Positions 1 to 10,216 are shown, counted from the first letter of the stretch. The stretch: DNA of 64,000 nt from Acidobacteriota bacterium (GCA_025359885.1 JANYDG010000112.1:37555-101554); one strand, 5' to 3'. Program-made: numbers and translations. Notes: generated by a model not told the origin, from the letters alone.

Positions 1-2
1 CG

Positions 3-3000
3 GTGAGGAATGCGCAGGTGGCGCCGGTATGGTCGGCGGTGGCTCCGCGGCTGACGGTGAGTGCATCGGGTGGCGCAGTGACGGGGGTTGTGGTTGGTCC
101 GGAGCATGGGCTGGGGTATGAGGGGTATGGGGTCGCGCTGCCGTTGAGTTTTTCGGGTAGCTGCACGGCGACGGCTACGGTGGCCGTGAATTCGGATGGT
201 TCTCTGGGCGCGGTGACGGTGGGGTCGGGAGGGTTTGGTTGCTCGGGGACGACGACGGCGGCGGTGAATGTTGCTCGGACGACGCTCGGGGCAAAGCCGG
301 TGAATCTGATCGCGGGGCGGAATATGACGCTGCTCGGGGGAAATCTGCTGAATGGAAGCGGCGGATACACGGTATGGACGGCGGCTGGTTCGCGCGCGGT
401 GGGGACGCAGATGGGTGGTGGCGGGACGCTGACAGCCTCGGCGACGCCTTACCCGTCGCTGGTTGTCGAGGCGATTGCCGGTGGAACGGGAGCGTACACG
501 GGTTCGGCAAACCGGTTTGAGGGACTGTCGCTTGCCTCGGCGGGGAGTTTGCTGGATTTGGGTTTGGGGAATGGGGTGGTGCAGCAAAGCGCAACGGGAG
601 CGGGGACGGTGGGTCTTGAGGCGGCGCGGGCTGCTTCGAACACGGTTTCGGCGGACTTTGCGCTGCTGAGCGGAGGCGGGACGAATCCTTTAACGGCCAG
701 CCAGGCATTTACGAGCTTGAATGATCTGTTTTTTTCGGCCGAGGATTTGTATTCGCAGGTGGGCGAGAGCGTGGCGACGGGGAGTGTGTTCGGGAAGGAT
801 GCTGCGGCGCCGGTGACGGGGAGCTACGTGAAAGCGGTGGGTGGCGCCTGGGACTCGTCGGGCGCGTGGACAGTGCGCGGAGTTGCGAATGGGTTGGTGC
901 TGGGGAAGGGATTCCCGGTGGGCACAGGAACCTGGGAGGTGGCGGCGAAGGCGGATGCGGCGACGACGCAGGAGCTGAAGCTGGTGGGGACGACGGGAAC
1001 GCAGAGCTGTGTGTTTGCGGACCAGACGGTGAGTTTGACGACGAGCTGGCAAGTATTCCGGATCCCCTACAACACGGTGACCGGGAACTCGGCGTGTGAT
1101 GCGCAGACGGGCGGAACGCAGGGGAATGCGGTGAGCGCTGTGGGGCTTAGCCCGAGCGTTGGGACGAACGTGGAGACGGCGTTTGTGGCCTTTGTGCCGG
1201 CGTATCAGCAGCTGCTGCTGGCGAATGCTCCGGTGACGGGAGCGCAGGCGGCGAACAAGGCGTATGTGGATGCACAGATCGCGAGCCAGATTGTGAATGG
1301 CGGCGGTGCGCTGCCGATTACGGGCGGGACGCTGACGGGCGCATTGAATGCTCCGGTGATGGATGGGACGACGGATTGCGGGTTGTCGTCGAGTGTGGCG
1401 AGTTGTGTTGCGGGTGCGACTTCGGCCTTGATTCCGCCGGGAACGACGGGGACTTATGCGCAGGCGGCGGCTTTGCAGGCGACGGCGCAGTGTGTGTATG
1501 ACCCGACGCAGGGGGGCAGGATCACGGGTGTGTTGCCGGGGCAACTGGGTCAAGGGTACGTGACGACCCCTTCGCTTTCGATTTCTGGCGGTGGTGGTTC
1601 AGGGCTGGCGGTGACGCCGGTGGTCGCGGGCGGGCAGGTGACGAGTTACACGGTGACGAACGGGGGATCGGGGTATACGGCCTGTCCGACGATTGCAGTG
1701 GCACAGCCGCCGGCTGCAGCAGCGCCGATTCCGGTGCTGGACCAGAGACGTGGGGGTACGAGTTATTCCGCCGAGGTGCGGGTGGATGATTTTGGGTGCG
1801 CGGCGGATGGGGTGACGGATGATACGCAGTGCTTCAACGACGCGATCAACTTTGTCACGCAGGGGGGTACGCGGACGGGTGCGCTGACGCTGAGCCAGGG
1901 GAAGACGTACTTTATCGGGACGATTTCGGGCTACATGCAGACGGCGTGGGACGACGGAACGGCGCCGGCGACAGATACCTGCGGCGGGGTGGCTTGTACG
2001 AATATTGCGCCGGAGACGCCGGGGTATGTGGGCTATGCGGTGAAGGTGCAGAGTTCGCAGGCGAACCCGCTGACGATCTATGGAAATGGGGCAACGATCG
2101 TGTCGAGCTACTCGACGGCAGCGGCTGGTGCGGCGACTTATGGGCTTGGTTCGCCCTACTTTGCGGTGTTTGGTTCAGACCAGCCGGTGGCGGGATGGAA
2201 TCTGTATGACCTGAACATCAACCGAGCGTTCATTGGAGCCATGACGAAGAGCGCGGGGTACTGGCGTTGGGAACGGGTGAGCATGAATACGGTGGGAATG
2301 GTTGCGCTGCTGGGGTCGAGCCAGTATGACAGCTTCCGAGACATGATTATCCAGAACGGACAGTCTGGAATCATCATTGGCGGCTGGTGGGGAAATCGTG
2401 CGCCGACCACGAGTCCCAGTGGCCAGATCTACCTGAACCAGGAGAACCTGGGGGATGCGACGAACCTGGATGGCATGGTGTTTTACGGGATGAACTGGGC
2501 GGCACTGAGCCAGTCACAGACGGCGCAGAATGCATTGGACACGTGGTTTAACACGTATTTCTTTCATGTGGGCGACAACCAGACGCGGTTGACAGACCAG
2601 AACCAGGCGCAACTGGGGGTGGTGACGGACTCGATGTGGCGTGGCATCTATCACGTGATGTTTGCGACGTATTCGCGGTATGGGCGGCCGGTACTTGGCG
2701 TGACGGTGCACAACGCGAATGTGAAGAGCACGCAGAATTATCCAATTGTGGCGACGTCGGCGATTCAATGGGTGATTGATGGATTGGGGATGGAGAAGGT
2801 GGGATCGTGCAATGCGAGTGCGACCTATGGGGCATTTGGATCGACAACGTGTCCGAGCCCGTATGACAGCGTGAATAACGAGCTGCCCGGAGCGATTCTG
2901 CTGTACCAATTCCAGAACATGTATGTGAAGGATGTTGTGGCGGGAGGCAGCCCGATACTGGAGGCAGTGGCTGAGCCGCAGCAGGTGAGTGCGGCGCAGC

Positions 3001-6000
3001 AGTTGCAGGATTTTCGGGTAGGACTGACGAACATTCAGAGCTCTGTGGCGTCATCGGTGGTGCCTCGGGTGCAGCCGGTGCCGACGGGGCGGCTGATTCT
3101 GGGGCCGCCGAATGCGTCCTTTCCGGCGGGCGTGACCAATGCGGATTCCAGTGAACTTTGCCTGAAGGGGACCAATGTCGGGTTTGCGGATGAGTGGTGC
3201 CTTCGGTCGGTGGAGCAGGCGTATGTGAGCGGAAATGGGATGCCGCGGTACCTGACGCTCGAGAATACGGGGTATTCCGGATTCACGGGTCTAACTGCGG
3301 TGCAGATGCCTGGTTTGCGGGTGAGGCCAGGGCCGATTGGCGGCGGGGATGGGACGCTGCCGGTGACGGATTTTGCGGAGCAGGCGTTTACGATTGCGGG
3401 CGGAGCGGTGCTGGGTGAGACGTGCGCGACGGTGCCGGGGATTTCGCTGGGGAATGCGGTAGCTACGGACGGTGTGCTGTTTGTGAAACCACCTGCGGCG
3501 GCTGCGCCGTTGCAGTTGAGTGGAGCTGTGACGGCAGCGGGCACGATGGCGCTGACGGTGTGCAATCCGAGTACGACGGCGGTGAGTTATCCGGCAGGTA
3601 CGTATTATGCGTTTTTGCTGGCGGGAGCTGGCGCTGCGACGAACCCGGCGGTGAGTGGGGGGACGCCGACGGGGACCAATCCGCTGACGACGAGCCAGGG
3701 GGACCTGGTGGTGGGGGATGTGAACGGGAACCCTGGCCGGCTGGCGGGGAACACGTCAACAACGCAGGCGGTGCTGGTGCAGTCGGGAACGGGAACGGGG
3801 GCGGGTGCACCGGTGTGGTCAACGGCACCGACGTTTTATGGCGGGAATCTGACGGGTATCAATGCGGGGAATATTACAACGGGGACGGTGCCGATTGGCA
3901 GTGGCGGCACGGGAGCGACGACGGCGGCGCAGGCGCTGGCGAACCTGGGTGGGGCGAGTCTGGCGGCTACGGTTTCTGATTTTGCCGGGGTGGTTTCGGG
4001 GAAGCAACTGGGTGGGCTGTACCAGGTGGACCAGTTTGCGGGTGCTGATTTTGGGGCGAAGCTGTCGGCCTGCGAGGCGGGGTTGAGCGGGTCGTATGGC
4101 GGGGTGTGTGATGCGCGGGCGTTTACCGGGACGGTCGGGATGAGCGCGACCGTGACACTTTCGACGGCGAACACGGTGGTGTACCTGCCGTGCGGGACGA
4201 TTGCGACGACGGCCTCGATTGTGGTGCCGGCTGCGGTAAGGAACGTGACGCTGCATGGGTGCGGGTTGCGAGGTGCCTCGGGGGCGAGCGGGAGCCAGGG
4301 TGGGACGGTGCTGCTGTATTCAGGAGCGGGCGCGGCTGTGCAGGTGGGTGACCCGACGTATGCGGTGGATACGATGGGATTTCACCTGGACAATGTGGTG
4401 ATCAATACGACGGGTTCGACGGCGGCTACGACGACGGGTGTCACGGCGACCCGGGTGCAGGAGATGGAGCTGGCGGGGCTGTACATGCTGGGGAACGCGA
4501 ACCAGACAGGACTGTTGCTGGACGGGACGGGGAACTATACGGGTGGGACGTTTTATGACCTGGCGTTCAACGGGTTTCAGACGGCGGTGAGCGGGATAGG
4601 TCACCAGGTGGCGAATGCGGCGACGACGGACTGGCTGAATGCGAGCACGTTTTTGCGGCTGCATATTGATTGCCCAACCAGTGGTGGGAGCCCGGTGACG
4701 GGGACGACGGGAATCAACCTGGCGCAGGGGGATGGGAACACGTTCACGGGCGGGGATGTGGAGGGGTGTGCAATGGCACTGCATCTGGGCCCGAACGCGG
4801 TGAACAACACGCTGGTGGGGGTAAGGAATGAGAATTCGACGAGCCAGGTGGTGGCGGATTCTGGTTCGAGCTACAACTCGTGGATTACGGGCGGAACGAT
4901 GTTTACCGGGGCGTTGACGGATAACGGGACGCGGAACTCGTTTCTGGATGCGTTTCACAGGACGTTCAACGGGATGAACGGGGACTGGTATGGGAGCCAG
5001 AAGGATGCGACGGTGACCAACAAGTGGCGTCTTGGGACGGGTGCGGGGAATGAGCGGGGACTCTTGAACCGGGTGCAGACGGACTTTGGATACCGGTGGA
5101 CGTATGGGTTCAGCGATGCGGGGGCCGGGGAGCAGTTTTACCAGATATTGGATGAGCTGAACTCTGTCTACCGGGTATCAATTGGGCAGTACAACGCGGG
5201 GAATGCGAATACGAATAACCAGACGGTGATCAACGCGGCAGGGACGGGAGCGGTGGTGCTGAACGGGTCGAACAATTCTGGAACGGGCGGTCTGGTATTG
5301 GGCTCGGGAGGTGCGACGGAGACGACGGTGGCGACGGTAGATGGTGGCGGCAATGCGAACTTTACCGGGACGATGCAGGTGGGTGGGGTGACGACGGCGG
5401 TGGGTTCGGTGACAGTCAAGAACCAGGCGAATGTGGAGATTGATTCGACGCTTTGGGCGGGTTTGACGACGGCGCAGAAGGAGAGCTTCATCTACAAGGA
5501 CTGGAACGGGAACAGCCAGTGGTACCTGGTGAAGGATCTTGCGAACAACTGGGCGTTGAATTCGGCCATTGACGGGACGGATCACTTGAAGGCTTACCAA
5601 AACGGGGAGACGATGCTGAATTCAAATGGCACGGCTGCGGTGACGGTAAACCGGGAGGCGAGCGGGGGAACGGGCGGTCTGGTGGTGTATTCGGGAGGGG
5701 CAACGCCGATTCAGGTGGCGAAGGTGGATGCGGCCGGGAATATCACGAATGCGGGAACGCAGGTGAGTACGGGGAATGTAACGGTGCAGAATGGGGCAAA
5801 TGCCGAGGCGGATGTGGTGGTACAGCCGGGATTGTCGGCGGAGCAGAACGGTGCTTTTCAACTGAACAGCATGGCGGGCGTTGCGCAGTGGAAGCTGAAG
5901 AAGGACGCGAGCAATTTCTTCCGGCTGAGTGATGCGGTGAATTCGCTGGACCGGGTGGTGCTGTTTCAGAACGGCAACACGAATGTGAATGCCGGGGCAG

Positions 6001-7418
6001 GTGCGAATGCATTGGTGGTGAACTCGACGGCGAACTCAGGGACGGGTGGTTTGCTGGTGTATTCGGGGGGTGCAACGCCGGCGCAGGTGGCGAAGATTGA
6101 TGGGAGCGGGAACCTGACGGTGACGAGTTGTGCGGGTTGCGTGGCGGCGGGAACGGGTGGGACGGTGAGCGCGGGAACGGCGGGGCAACTGGCGTATTAC
6201 GCGGCCGGGGGCACGGTAGTAAGCGGGGAGACGGTTTCAGGGGATCTGACGCTGGCTGCGGGTGGGGCGGCGACGCTGGCGACGGTGAATGCGAATGCGG
6301 GTAGTTTTGGGACTTCGACGGCGATTCCGACCTTTACGGTGAACGGGAAGGGGCTGATTACGGCGGCTGGTTCGAGCGCGGTGGTGGCCCCGGCGGGGAC
6401 GTTGTCGGGGACGACGCTGGCGGCGAATGTGACGGGATCTTCGCTGGCGGGGGTGGGAACGATTACGAGCGGAACGTGGCAGGGGACGGCGATTGCGAAT
6501 GCTTACCTGGGGAATGCTGCGGTGACGGTGGCGGGGCAGACGTGCACACTGGGCGCGAGCTGTGCGATTGCGGCGGCAAACCTGAGCAATGGAGTGAGCG
6601 GGAGCGGGGCGGTGGCGCTGGTGAATGGGCCAACGTTTACGGGGACTGCGACGTTTTCAGGGGGAGCAACGTTTGCCGGGAACACGACGACGACTGGGAA
6701 TACGACGACGTGGGCGAATGGTGCAGCGGCCTCAGACTACCTGGTGATTCAACCGGGTACGGGGACGACGGATCAGATTGGGGCGCTGGAGTTTGCCAAC
6801 TATGCGGGGACGAGCCAGTGGGAGATTCGCAAGGATGGGTCGAACTATTTCCGGATACGGGATGCGGTGAATGGGGCGGACCGGGTGGTGGAGTATCCGG
6901 CGGGGGAGACGATTTTGAATGCGGGGACGGGGTCGAATCTGGTGGGGATCAATAACACTTCCGGATCGGGTACGGGCGGGCTGGTGGTGTATGGAGGGGG
7001 CACTTCGAACTACAACACGGCTGAGCTGACGGTGACGGGGAGTGGGAACGTGACGGCGAATGGGTTTATCGCAGCGAAGACCCATAGCGGTTCCGGGACG
7101 ATGACGCTGGCGGCGGGAGCGGCGGCGGGGACTTCCCCGACGATTGGGTGCGCGACGAGCCATGTATGCGATGGGGTGAGCGGAACGGTGACGCTGACGA
7201 CGGGTACGAGCCCGACGACGGGGACGCTGGCGACTCTGACGTTTCCGAGCGCGCATACCAACCAGGCGAACTGCGTGGTGGGGGTGCAGCTGGCATCGGC
7301 GGGGATGATCACGAATGTGAGCTGGAGCGAGACGACGACGGCGTTGACGCTGACGGCGAATGGGGTGCTGGCGGCGGGGACGGGGTATTCGGTGCGGTAC
7401 TGGTGTGGGGGAAATTAA
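3..7418 (+). CDS. Giant phage-type tail fibre / pectate-lyase-fold adhesin (5' partial)
   Basis: Open from the left edge. The GTG at 3 is probably internal because the first residues look like repeat sequence, not a signal or N-terminus, so the protein exceeds 2,470 residues. Near residues 590-620 the motif DDFGCAADGVTDDT matches the start of pectate-lyase-3/beta-helix domains. A second helix-like section with an LPCG motif lies near 1395-1425. Around 1300 there is the phage tail-fibre motif GGTGATTAAQALANLGG. Four degenerate copies of a module (QW-x-x-KD, about 20-30 residues later DAVN-x-x-DRV, then GTGGL-V-YSGGAT) sit near residues 1672, 1837, 1960 and 2270. The composition is rich in G, T, A, N and V. 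It lies directly upstream of the terminase and structural genes on the same strand, suggesting a receptor- or polysaccharide-binding fibre of the same particle. Enzyme activity is not demonstrable. Confidence 0.75.
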   Translation: MRNAQVAPVWSAVAPRLTVSASGGAVTGVVVGPEHGLGYEGYGVALPLSFSGSCTATATVAVNSDGSLGAVTVGSGGFGCSGTTTAAVNVARTTLGAKPVNLIAGRNMTLLGGNLLNGSGGYTVWTAAGSRAVGTQMGGGGTLTASATPYPSLVVEAIAGGTGAYTGSANRFEGLSLASAGSLLDLGLGNGVVQQSATGAGTVGLEAARAASNTVSADFALLSGGGTNPLTASQAFTSLNDLFFSAEDLYSQVGESVATGSVFGKDAAAPVTGSYVKAVGGAWDSSGAWTVRGVANGLVLGKGFPVGTGTWEVAAKADAATTQELKLVGTTGTQSCVFADQTVSLTTSWQVFRIPYNTVTGNSACDAQTGGTQGNAVSAVGLSPSVGTNVETAFVAFVPAYQQLLLANAPVTGAQAANKAYVDAQIASQIVNGGGALPITGGTLTGALNAPVMDGTTDCGLSSSVASCVAGATSALIPPGTTGTYAQAAALQATAQCVYDPTQGGRITGVLPGQLGQGYVTTPSLSISGGGGSGLAVTPVVAGGQVTSYTVTNGGSGYTACPTIAVAQPPAAAAPIPVLDQRRGGTSYSAEVRVDDFGCAADGVTDDTQCFNDAINFVTQGGTRTGALTLSQGKTYFIGTISGYMQTAWDDGTAPATDTCGGVACTNIAPETPGYVGYAVKVQSSQANPLTIYGNGATIVSSYSTAAAGAATYGLGSPYFAVFGSDQPVAGWNLYDLNINRAFIGAMTKSAGYWRWERVSMNTVGMVALLGSSQYDSFRDMIIQNGQSGIIIGGWWGNRAPTTSPSGQIYLNQENLGDATNLDGMVFYGMNWAALSQSQTAQNALDTWFNTYFFHVGDNQTRLTDQNQAQLGVVTDSMWRGIYHVMFATYSRYGRPVLGVTVHNANVKSTQNYPIVATSAIQWVIDGLGMEKVGSCNASATYGAFGSTTCPSPYDSVNNELPGAILLYQFQNMYVKDVVAGGSPILEAVAEPQQVSAAQQLQDFRVGLTNIQSSVASSVVPRVQPVPTGRLILGPPNASFPAGVTNADSSELCLKGTNVGFADEWCLRSVEQAYVSGNGMPRYLTLENTGYSGFTGLTAVQMPGLRVRPGPIGGGDGTLPVTDFAEQAFTIAGGAVLGETCATVPGISLGNAVATDGVLFVKPPAAAAPLQLSGAVTAAGTMALTVCNPSTTAVSYPAGTYYAFLLAGAGAATNPAVSGGTPTGTNPLTTSQGDLVVGDVNGNPGRLAGNTSTTQAVLVQSGTGTGAGAPVWSTAPTFYGGNLTGINAGNITTGTVPIGSGGTGATTAAQALANLGGASLAATVSDFAGVVSGKQLGGLYQVDQFAGADFGAKLSACEAGLSGSYGGVCDARAFTGTVGMSATVTLSTANTVVYLPCGTIATTASIVVPAAVRNVTLHGCGLRGASGASGSQGGTVLLYSGAGAAVQVGDPTYAVDTMGFHLDNVVINTTGSTAATTTGVTATRVQEMELAGLYMLGNANQTGLLLDGTGNYTGGTFYDLAFNGFQTAVSGIGHQVANAATTDWLNASTFLRLHIDCPTSGGSPVTGTTGINLAQGDGNTFTGGDVEGCAMALHLGPNAVNNTLVGVRNENSTSQVVADSGSSYNSWITGGTMFTGALTDNGTRNSFLDAFHRTFNGMNGDWYGSQKDATVTNKWRLGTGAGNERGLLNRVQTDFGYRWTYGFSDAGAGEQFYQILDELNSVYRVSIGQYNAGNANTNNQTVINAAGTGAVVLNGSNNSGTGGLVLGSGGATETTVATVDGGGNANFTGTMQVGGVTTAVGSVTVKNQANVEIDSTLWAGLTTAQKESFIYKDWNGNSQWYLVKDLANNWALNSAIDGTDHLKAYQNGETMLNSNGTAAVTVNREASGGTGGLVVYSGGATPIQVAKVDAAGNITNAGTQVSTGNVTVQNGANAEADVVVQPGLSAEQNGAFQLNSMAGVAQWKLKKDASNFFRLSDAVNSLDRVVLFQNGNTNVNAGAGANALVVNSTANSGTGGLLVYSGGATPAQVAKIDGSGNLTVTSCAGCVAAGTGGTVSAGTAGQLAYYAAGGTVVSGETVSGDLTLAAGGAATLATVNANAGSFGTSTAIPTFTVNGKGLITAAGSSAVVAPAGTLSGTTLAANVTGSSLAGVGTITSGTWQGTAIANAYLGNAAVTVAGQTCTLGASCAIAAANLSNGVSGSGAVALVNGPTFTGTATFSGGATFAGNTTTTGNTTTWANGAAASDYLVIQPGTGTTDQIGALEFANYAGTSQWEIRKDGSNYFRIRDAVNGADRVVEYPAGETILNAGTGSNLVGINNTSGSGTGGLVVYGGGTSNYNTAELTVTGSGNVTANGFIAAKTHSGSGTMTLAAGAAAGTSPTIGCATSHVCDGVSGTVTLTTGTSPTTGTLATLTFPSAHTNQANCVVGVQLASAGMITNVSWSETTTALTLTANGVLAAGTGYSVRYWCGGN

Positions 7419-7420
7419 CA

Positions 7421-7539
7421 CCCCGCAAACGGTGGACCTGTTTGCGGGGACCCCGGGTGAGAACACCCCACAAACGGTGGACCTGTTTGCGGGGACCCCG
7501 GGGACGAGCCACCCCAGCGACGTGGACCTGTCGCCGGGG
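7421..7539. repeat. Three tandem ~45-bp palindromic units
   Basis: Three hairpin units begin 3 bp after the fibre stop codon: 7421-7449, 7466-7494 and 7512-7539. Unit 1 has perfect 10-bp arms, CCCCGCAAAC and GTTTGCGGGG, around the loop GGTGGACCT. Unit 2 differs by one base in the left arm. Unit 3 keeps the loop core GTGGACCT but has different, still complementary arms (CCCCAGCGAC / GTCGCCGGGG). Units 1 and 2 are followed by ACCCCGG. Arms that change together while the loop stays fixed argue for selection on the hairpin. Single related copies lie at 11036 and 15865. A terminator or RNA-processing role between fibre and terminase is possible; no T-run follows. Confidence 0.85.
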
Positions 7540-7619
7540 GACGGGGGAGTAGAGACGGGGCAGCAGGGACGGGGGAGCAGCGGAGCTTGCGGAGTTGGCG
7601 GAGCTGGGGGGTGGTGGCG

Positions 7620-9206
7620 ATGGGGATTGGGCGGCGGGTGGTTGGGTTTGGGGCGAGGGACCGGGAGGAGCTTGAGATGTTGGGGCGGATGATGGAGGGG
7701 CCCTGGGTGGGGTTGGCGGAGCTGGGGGGACGGAGTGTGGGGGAGTTTCTGGCCGAGGCATTGCTGAAGGTGAGGGGGAAGGATGGGCAGCTGCATCCGC
7801 TGCGGGAAAACGCGGTGCAGCGGGCGTATGAGCAGGGGCGGGGGGCGGGAAACATTGTGCTGAAGGCGCGTCAGATGGGGATGACGACGTGGGTGGCCGG
7901 GCGGATGCTGCTGAAGACGGTGACGCGGCCGGGTACGCTGACGCTGCTGGTGGCGCATACGCAGGATTCGGCGGAGGAGATCTTGCGGATTGTGCATCGG
8001 TTTGTGGAGCATTTGCCGGCGGGGCTGAAGGCCGGTGCGCTGGAGACGGGGCGGGCGAATGTGCGGCAGATTGGGTTTCCTGCGATTGACTCGGAGTTTC
8101 GCGTGGAGAGCGCGGCGGACCGGAATGCGGGGAGGGGCCTGACATTTCAAAATCTGCATTGCTCGGAGGTGGCGCGTTGGGGTGGCGAAGCGGGGATGAC
8201 GCTTGCGGGCTTGCGCGCGGGCCTGGCCCCGGACGGGGAGCAGGTGCTGGAGTCGACGCCGAATGGGACGGGTGGGTGCTTTTACGAGGAGTGGCAGCGG
8301 GCGGATGAGACGGGGTTGACGCGTCATTTTTTTCCTTGGTGGCTGGAGCCGGGGTACCGATTGGCGACCCCGGTGCCGGAGACGACGCTGACGGCGGACG
8401 AGCGGGCGTTGATGGAGCGGGTGGGACTGGATCTGGGCCAGGTGAGTTTTCGGCGGCAGTTGCGGGCTCATCAACTGGGGATGGCGCGGCAGGAGTATGC
8501 CGAGGATGCGGAGAGCTGCTTTCGGGTTTCGGGCGAGCCATATTTTGACATGGAGTCGGTGGAGCGTCGGTTGCTTGAGGTGGATGAGGCGATTCCATGG
8601 AAGCAGGCGGGCATTGAGGGGTACTGGGAGAAATACGGCGGAGGCCTAGAGGTCTGGCTGCCTCCTGTAGCCGGGAACCGTTACCTGGTGGCGGTGGACC
8701 CGGCCGGGGGTGGGCCGGAGGGGGACTGGTCGGTGGCGGAGGTACTGGATATTGACCAGGGGATACAGTGCGCGGAGTTTGCCGGGCATGTTGGGAGTAC
8801 GGAGCTGCGGGATACGGTGCTGAGCCTGGCGCGGGATTACGGCGGCGCGATGGTGGTGGTGGAGCGGAACAACCATGGGTCTGGATTGTTGAGTTTGCTG
8901 GCGGATCGGGGATATGAGCGGATTTTCAAGGGGGATGACCGGCAGGCTGGGTTTCTGACGACCTCGGTGAGCCGGCCGGCGATCCTGGCGCGGCTGGGGG
9001 CGGCGCTGGTGGAGGAGCCGAGGTTGTTTCAGAGCCGGAGATTTCTGGTCGAGTGCCGGAGCTTTGTCCGGCTGAGGAACGGGGCGGTGGGGGCGCGGAG
9101 CGGGGCGCATGATGACCGGGTGATGGCGATGGCGATTGGGCTGGCGGCGCGGGTGGAGATTTTGGGAGGGACGAGGGAATCGGGGCGGGTGGTGAGTGAT
9201 TGGTGA
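7620..9206 (+). CDS. Phage terminase large subunit
   Basis: About 528 residues from ATG 7620; an in-frame TTG at 7587 and an ATG at 7677 are alternatives. This ATPase-nuclease packages DNA into proheads. Near residues 82-90 KARQMGMTT matches the terminase-type Walker A region. LHCSEVARW near 180 fits the Walker B position. The C-terminal RNase H-like nuclease is indicated by VAVDPAGGG near 357, VVVERNNHG near 411 and HDDRVMAMAIG near 497, which supply the expected acidic metal ligands. Both halves are intact, so the protein is plausibly active. No small terminase subunit is visible in the window. The gene follows the palindrome array and precedes a HipA-like kinase instead of the usual portal gene. 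Confidence 0.9.
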   Translation: MGIGRRVVGFGARDREELEMLGRMMEGPWVGLAELGGRSVGEFLAEALLKVRGKDGQLHPLRENAVQRAYEQGRGAGNIVLKARQMGMTTWVAGRMLLKTVTRPGTLTLLVAHTQDSAEEILRIVHRFVEHLPAGLKAGALETGRANVRQIGFPAIDSEFRVESAADRNAGRGLTFQNLHCSEVARWGGEAGMTLAGLRAGLAPDGEQVLESTPNGTGGCFYEEWQRADETGLTRHFFPWWLEPGYRLATPVPETTLTADERALMERVGLDLGQVSFRRQLRAHQLGMARQEYAEDAESCFRVSGEPYFDMESVERRLLEVDEAIPWKQAGIEGYWEKYGGGLEVWLPPVAGNRYLVAVDPAGGGPEGDWSVAEVLDIDQGIQCAEFAGHVGSTELRDTVLSLARDYGGAMVVVERNNHGSGLLSLLADRGYERIFKGDDRQAGFLTTSVSRPAILARLGAALVEEPRLFQSRRFLVECRSFVRLRNGAVGARSGAHDDRVMAMAIGLAARVEILGGTRESGRVVSDW

Positions 9207-9355
9207 TGGGTGTGCGTTTGGAATGGGGGTGCTTTGCCTTGTTCTCGAGGACAACTTCCAGGGGCTGAAGAAAGTGTGGGGAGGTTGCCGATGATTATTG
9301 GGGGTTCGGGTAGAATTCGTTCATTGATCGGGAGCAGGGAATTGGGGAGCTGAAT

Positions 9356-10177
9356 TTGGCGGTGCTGGCGGTGCAGCATATCCGGCGGATGCGGGGCGGT
9401 GCGCAGGGTCAGCTGATGCTGGGCTCGGATGGGAACCTGTGGGTGGTGAAGTTTCAGAACAACCCGCAGCATGTACGGGTGCTTGCGAACGAGATGCTGG
9501 CAACGCGGCTTGCGGCGGCTGCGGGATTGACGGTGCCGCAGACGGCGGTCGTGGAAGTGAGCCGCTGGCTGATCGAGAATACGCCGGAGCTGGAAGTGGA
9601 CCTGGGTCGGAGGCGGGAGCGTTTCCGTGCGGGCCTGCAGTTTGGGGCACGGTATCTGGGTGGGCTGATGCCGGGGCAGGTGGTCGACTACCTGCCGGAG
9701 GAGCAATTCCTGCAGACGAGGAATCTGGAGGAGTTTTGCGGGATTCTGGCGCTGGACAAGTGGACGGGAAACGTGAATGGGCGGCAAGCGGTGTTCACGC
9801 GGAAGGCGCGGGAAAGACGGTATCGCTGTTGCTTTATCGACCAGGGCTATTGTTTTCACGCGGGGGAGTGGCGGTTTGAGGATGTTCCGTTGCGGGGAGT
9901 GTATCCGAGGAACCTGGTTTACCGGGAGGTTTCGGGTTGGGAGAGCTTTGAGCCTTGGCTGACGCGGCTGGAGACGATGGACGCGGGGGTGGTGTGGGGA
10001 GCGGCGGCGGAGATTCCGCCGGAGTGGTGCGGTGGGGATCTGGGCGATCTGGAGCGTCTTGTTGAAACGCTGCTGAAGCGGCGAGGTCGGATTCGCGAGT
10101 GGATTGAGGTGTTTGGACGGACGGAGCGGGTGCCATTTCCCAAATGGGTGGGGATGGGGCGGAGAATTTTGCAGTAG
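9356..10177 (+). CDS. HipA-like protein kinase domain protein
   Basis: 273 residues from TTG 9356; nearby GTG codons are alternatives. The protein resembles the short HipA-like kinase family (HipA_2 type) often found beside DUF3037 proteins. Kinase hallmarks are present: WVVKFQ with candidate ATP-binding Lys32, ANEMLA with Glu46, a catalytic-loop-like LDKWTGNVNGRQ (Asp134, Asn139/141), and FIDQGY with metal-binding Asp162. Nothing suggests a dead kinase. There is no HipB-like DNA-binding partner next to it; the following gene encodes a DUF3037 protein instead. It lies between terminase and portal on the same strand, an unusual place in a phage head module, so it may be a cargo gene or a particle-associated regulator. 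The substrate is unknown. Confidence 0.75.
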   Translation: MAVLAVQHIRRMRGGAQGQLMLGSDGNLWVVKFQNNPQHVRVLANEMLATRLAAAAGLTVPQTAVVEVSRWLIENTPELEVDLGRRRERFRAGLQFGARYLGGLMPGQVVDYLPEEQFLQTRNLEEFCGILALDKWTGNVNGRQAVFTRKARERRYRCCFIDQGYCFHAGEWRFEDVPLRGVYPRNLVYREVSGWESFEPWLTRLETMDAGVVWGAAAEIPPEWCGGDLGDLERLVETLLKRRGRIREWIEVFGRTERVPFPKWVGMGRRILQ

Positions 10178-10216
10178 AGGTGGAACGGGTTGAGGATGGG
10201 GGTAGGATGGTGGGGA

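Noticed and set aside
690..1553. 287-residue minus-strand frame within the fibre gene
   Set aside because: Composition is dominated by Arg, His and Pro, typical of antisense of GC-rich coding DNA; no ribosome site or family likeness.
7421..7539. CRISPR array
   Set aside because: Only three units of about 45 bp, with palindromes but no distinct spacers and no cas genes; single relatives lie elsewhere inside genes.
6732..8474. 580-residue frame on the minus strand across the fibre end and terminase gene
   Set aside because: It is Arg/Pro/His-rich with no domain pattern. It lies opposite two well-supported genes and results from the G-rich coding strand.
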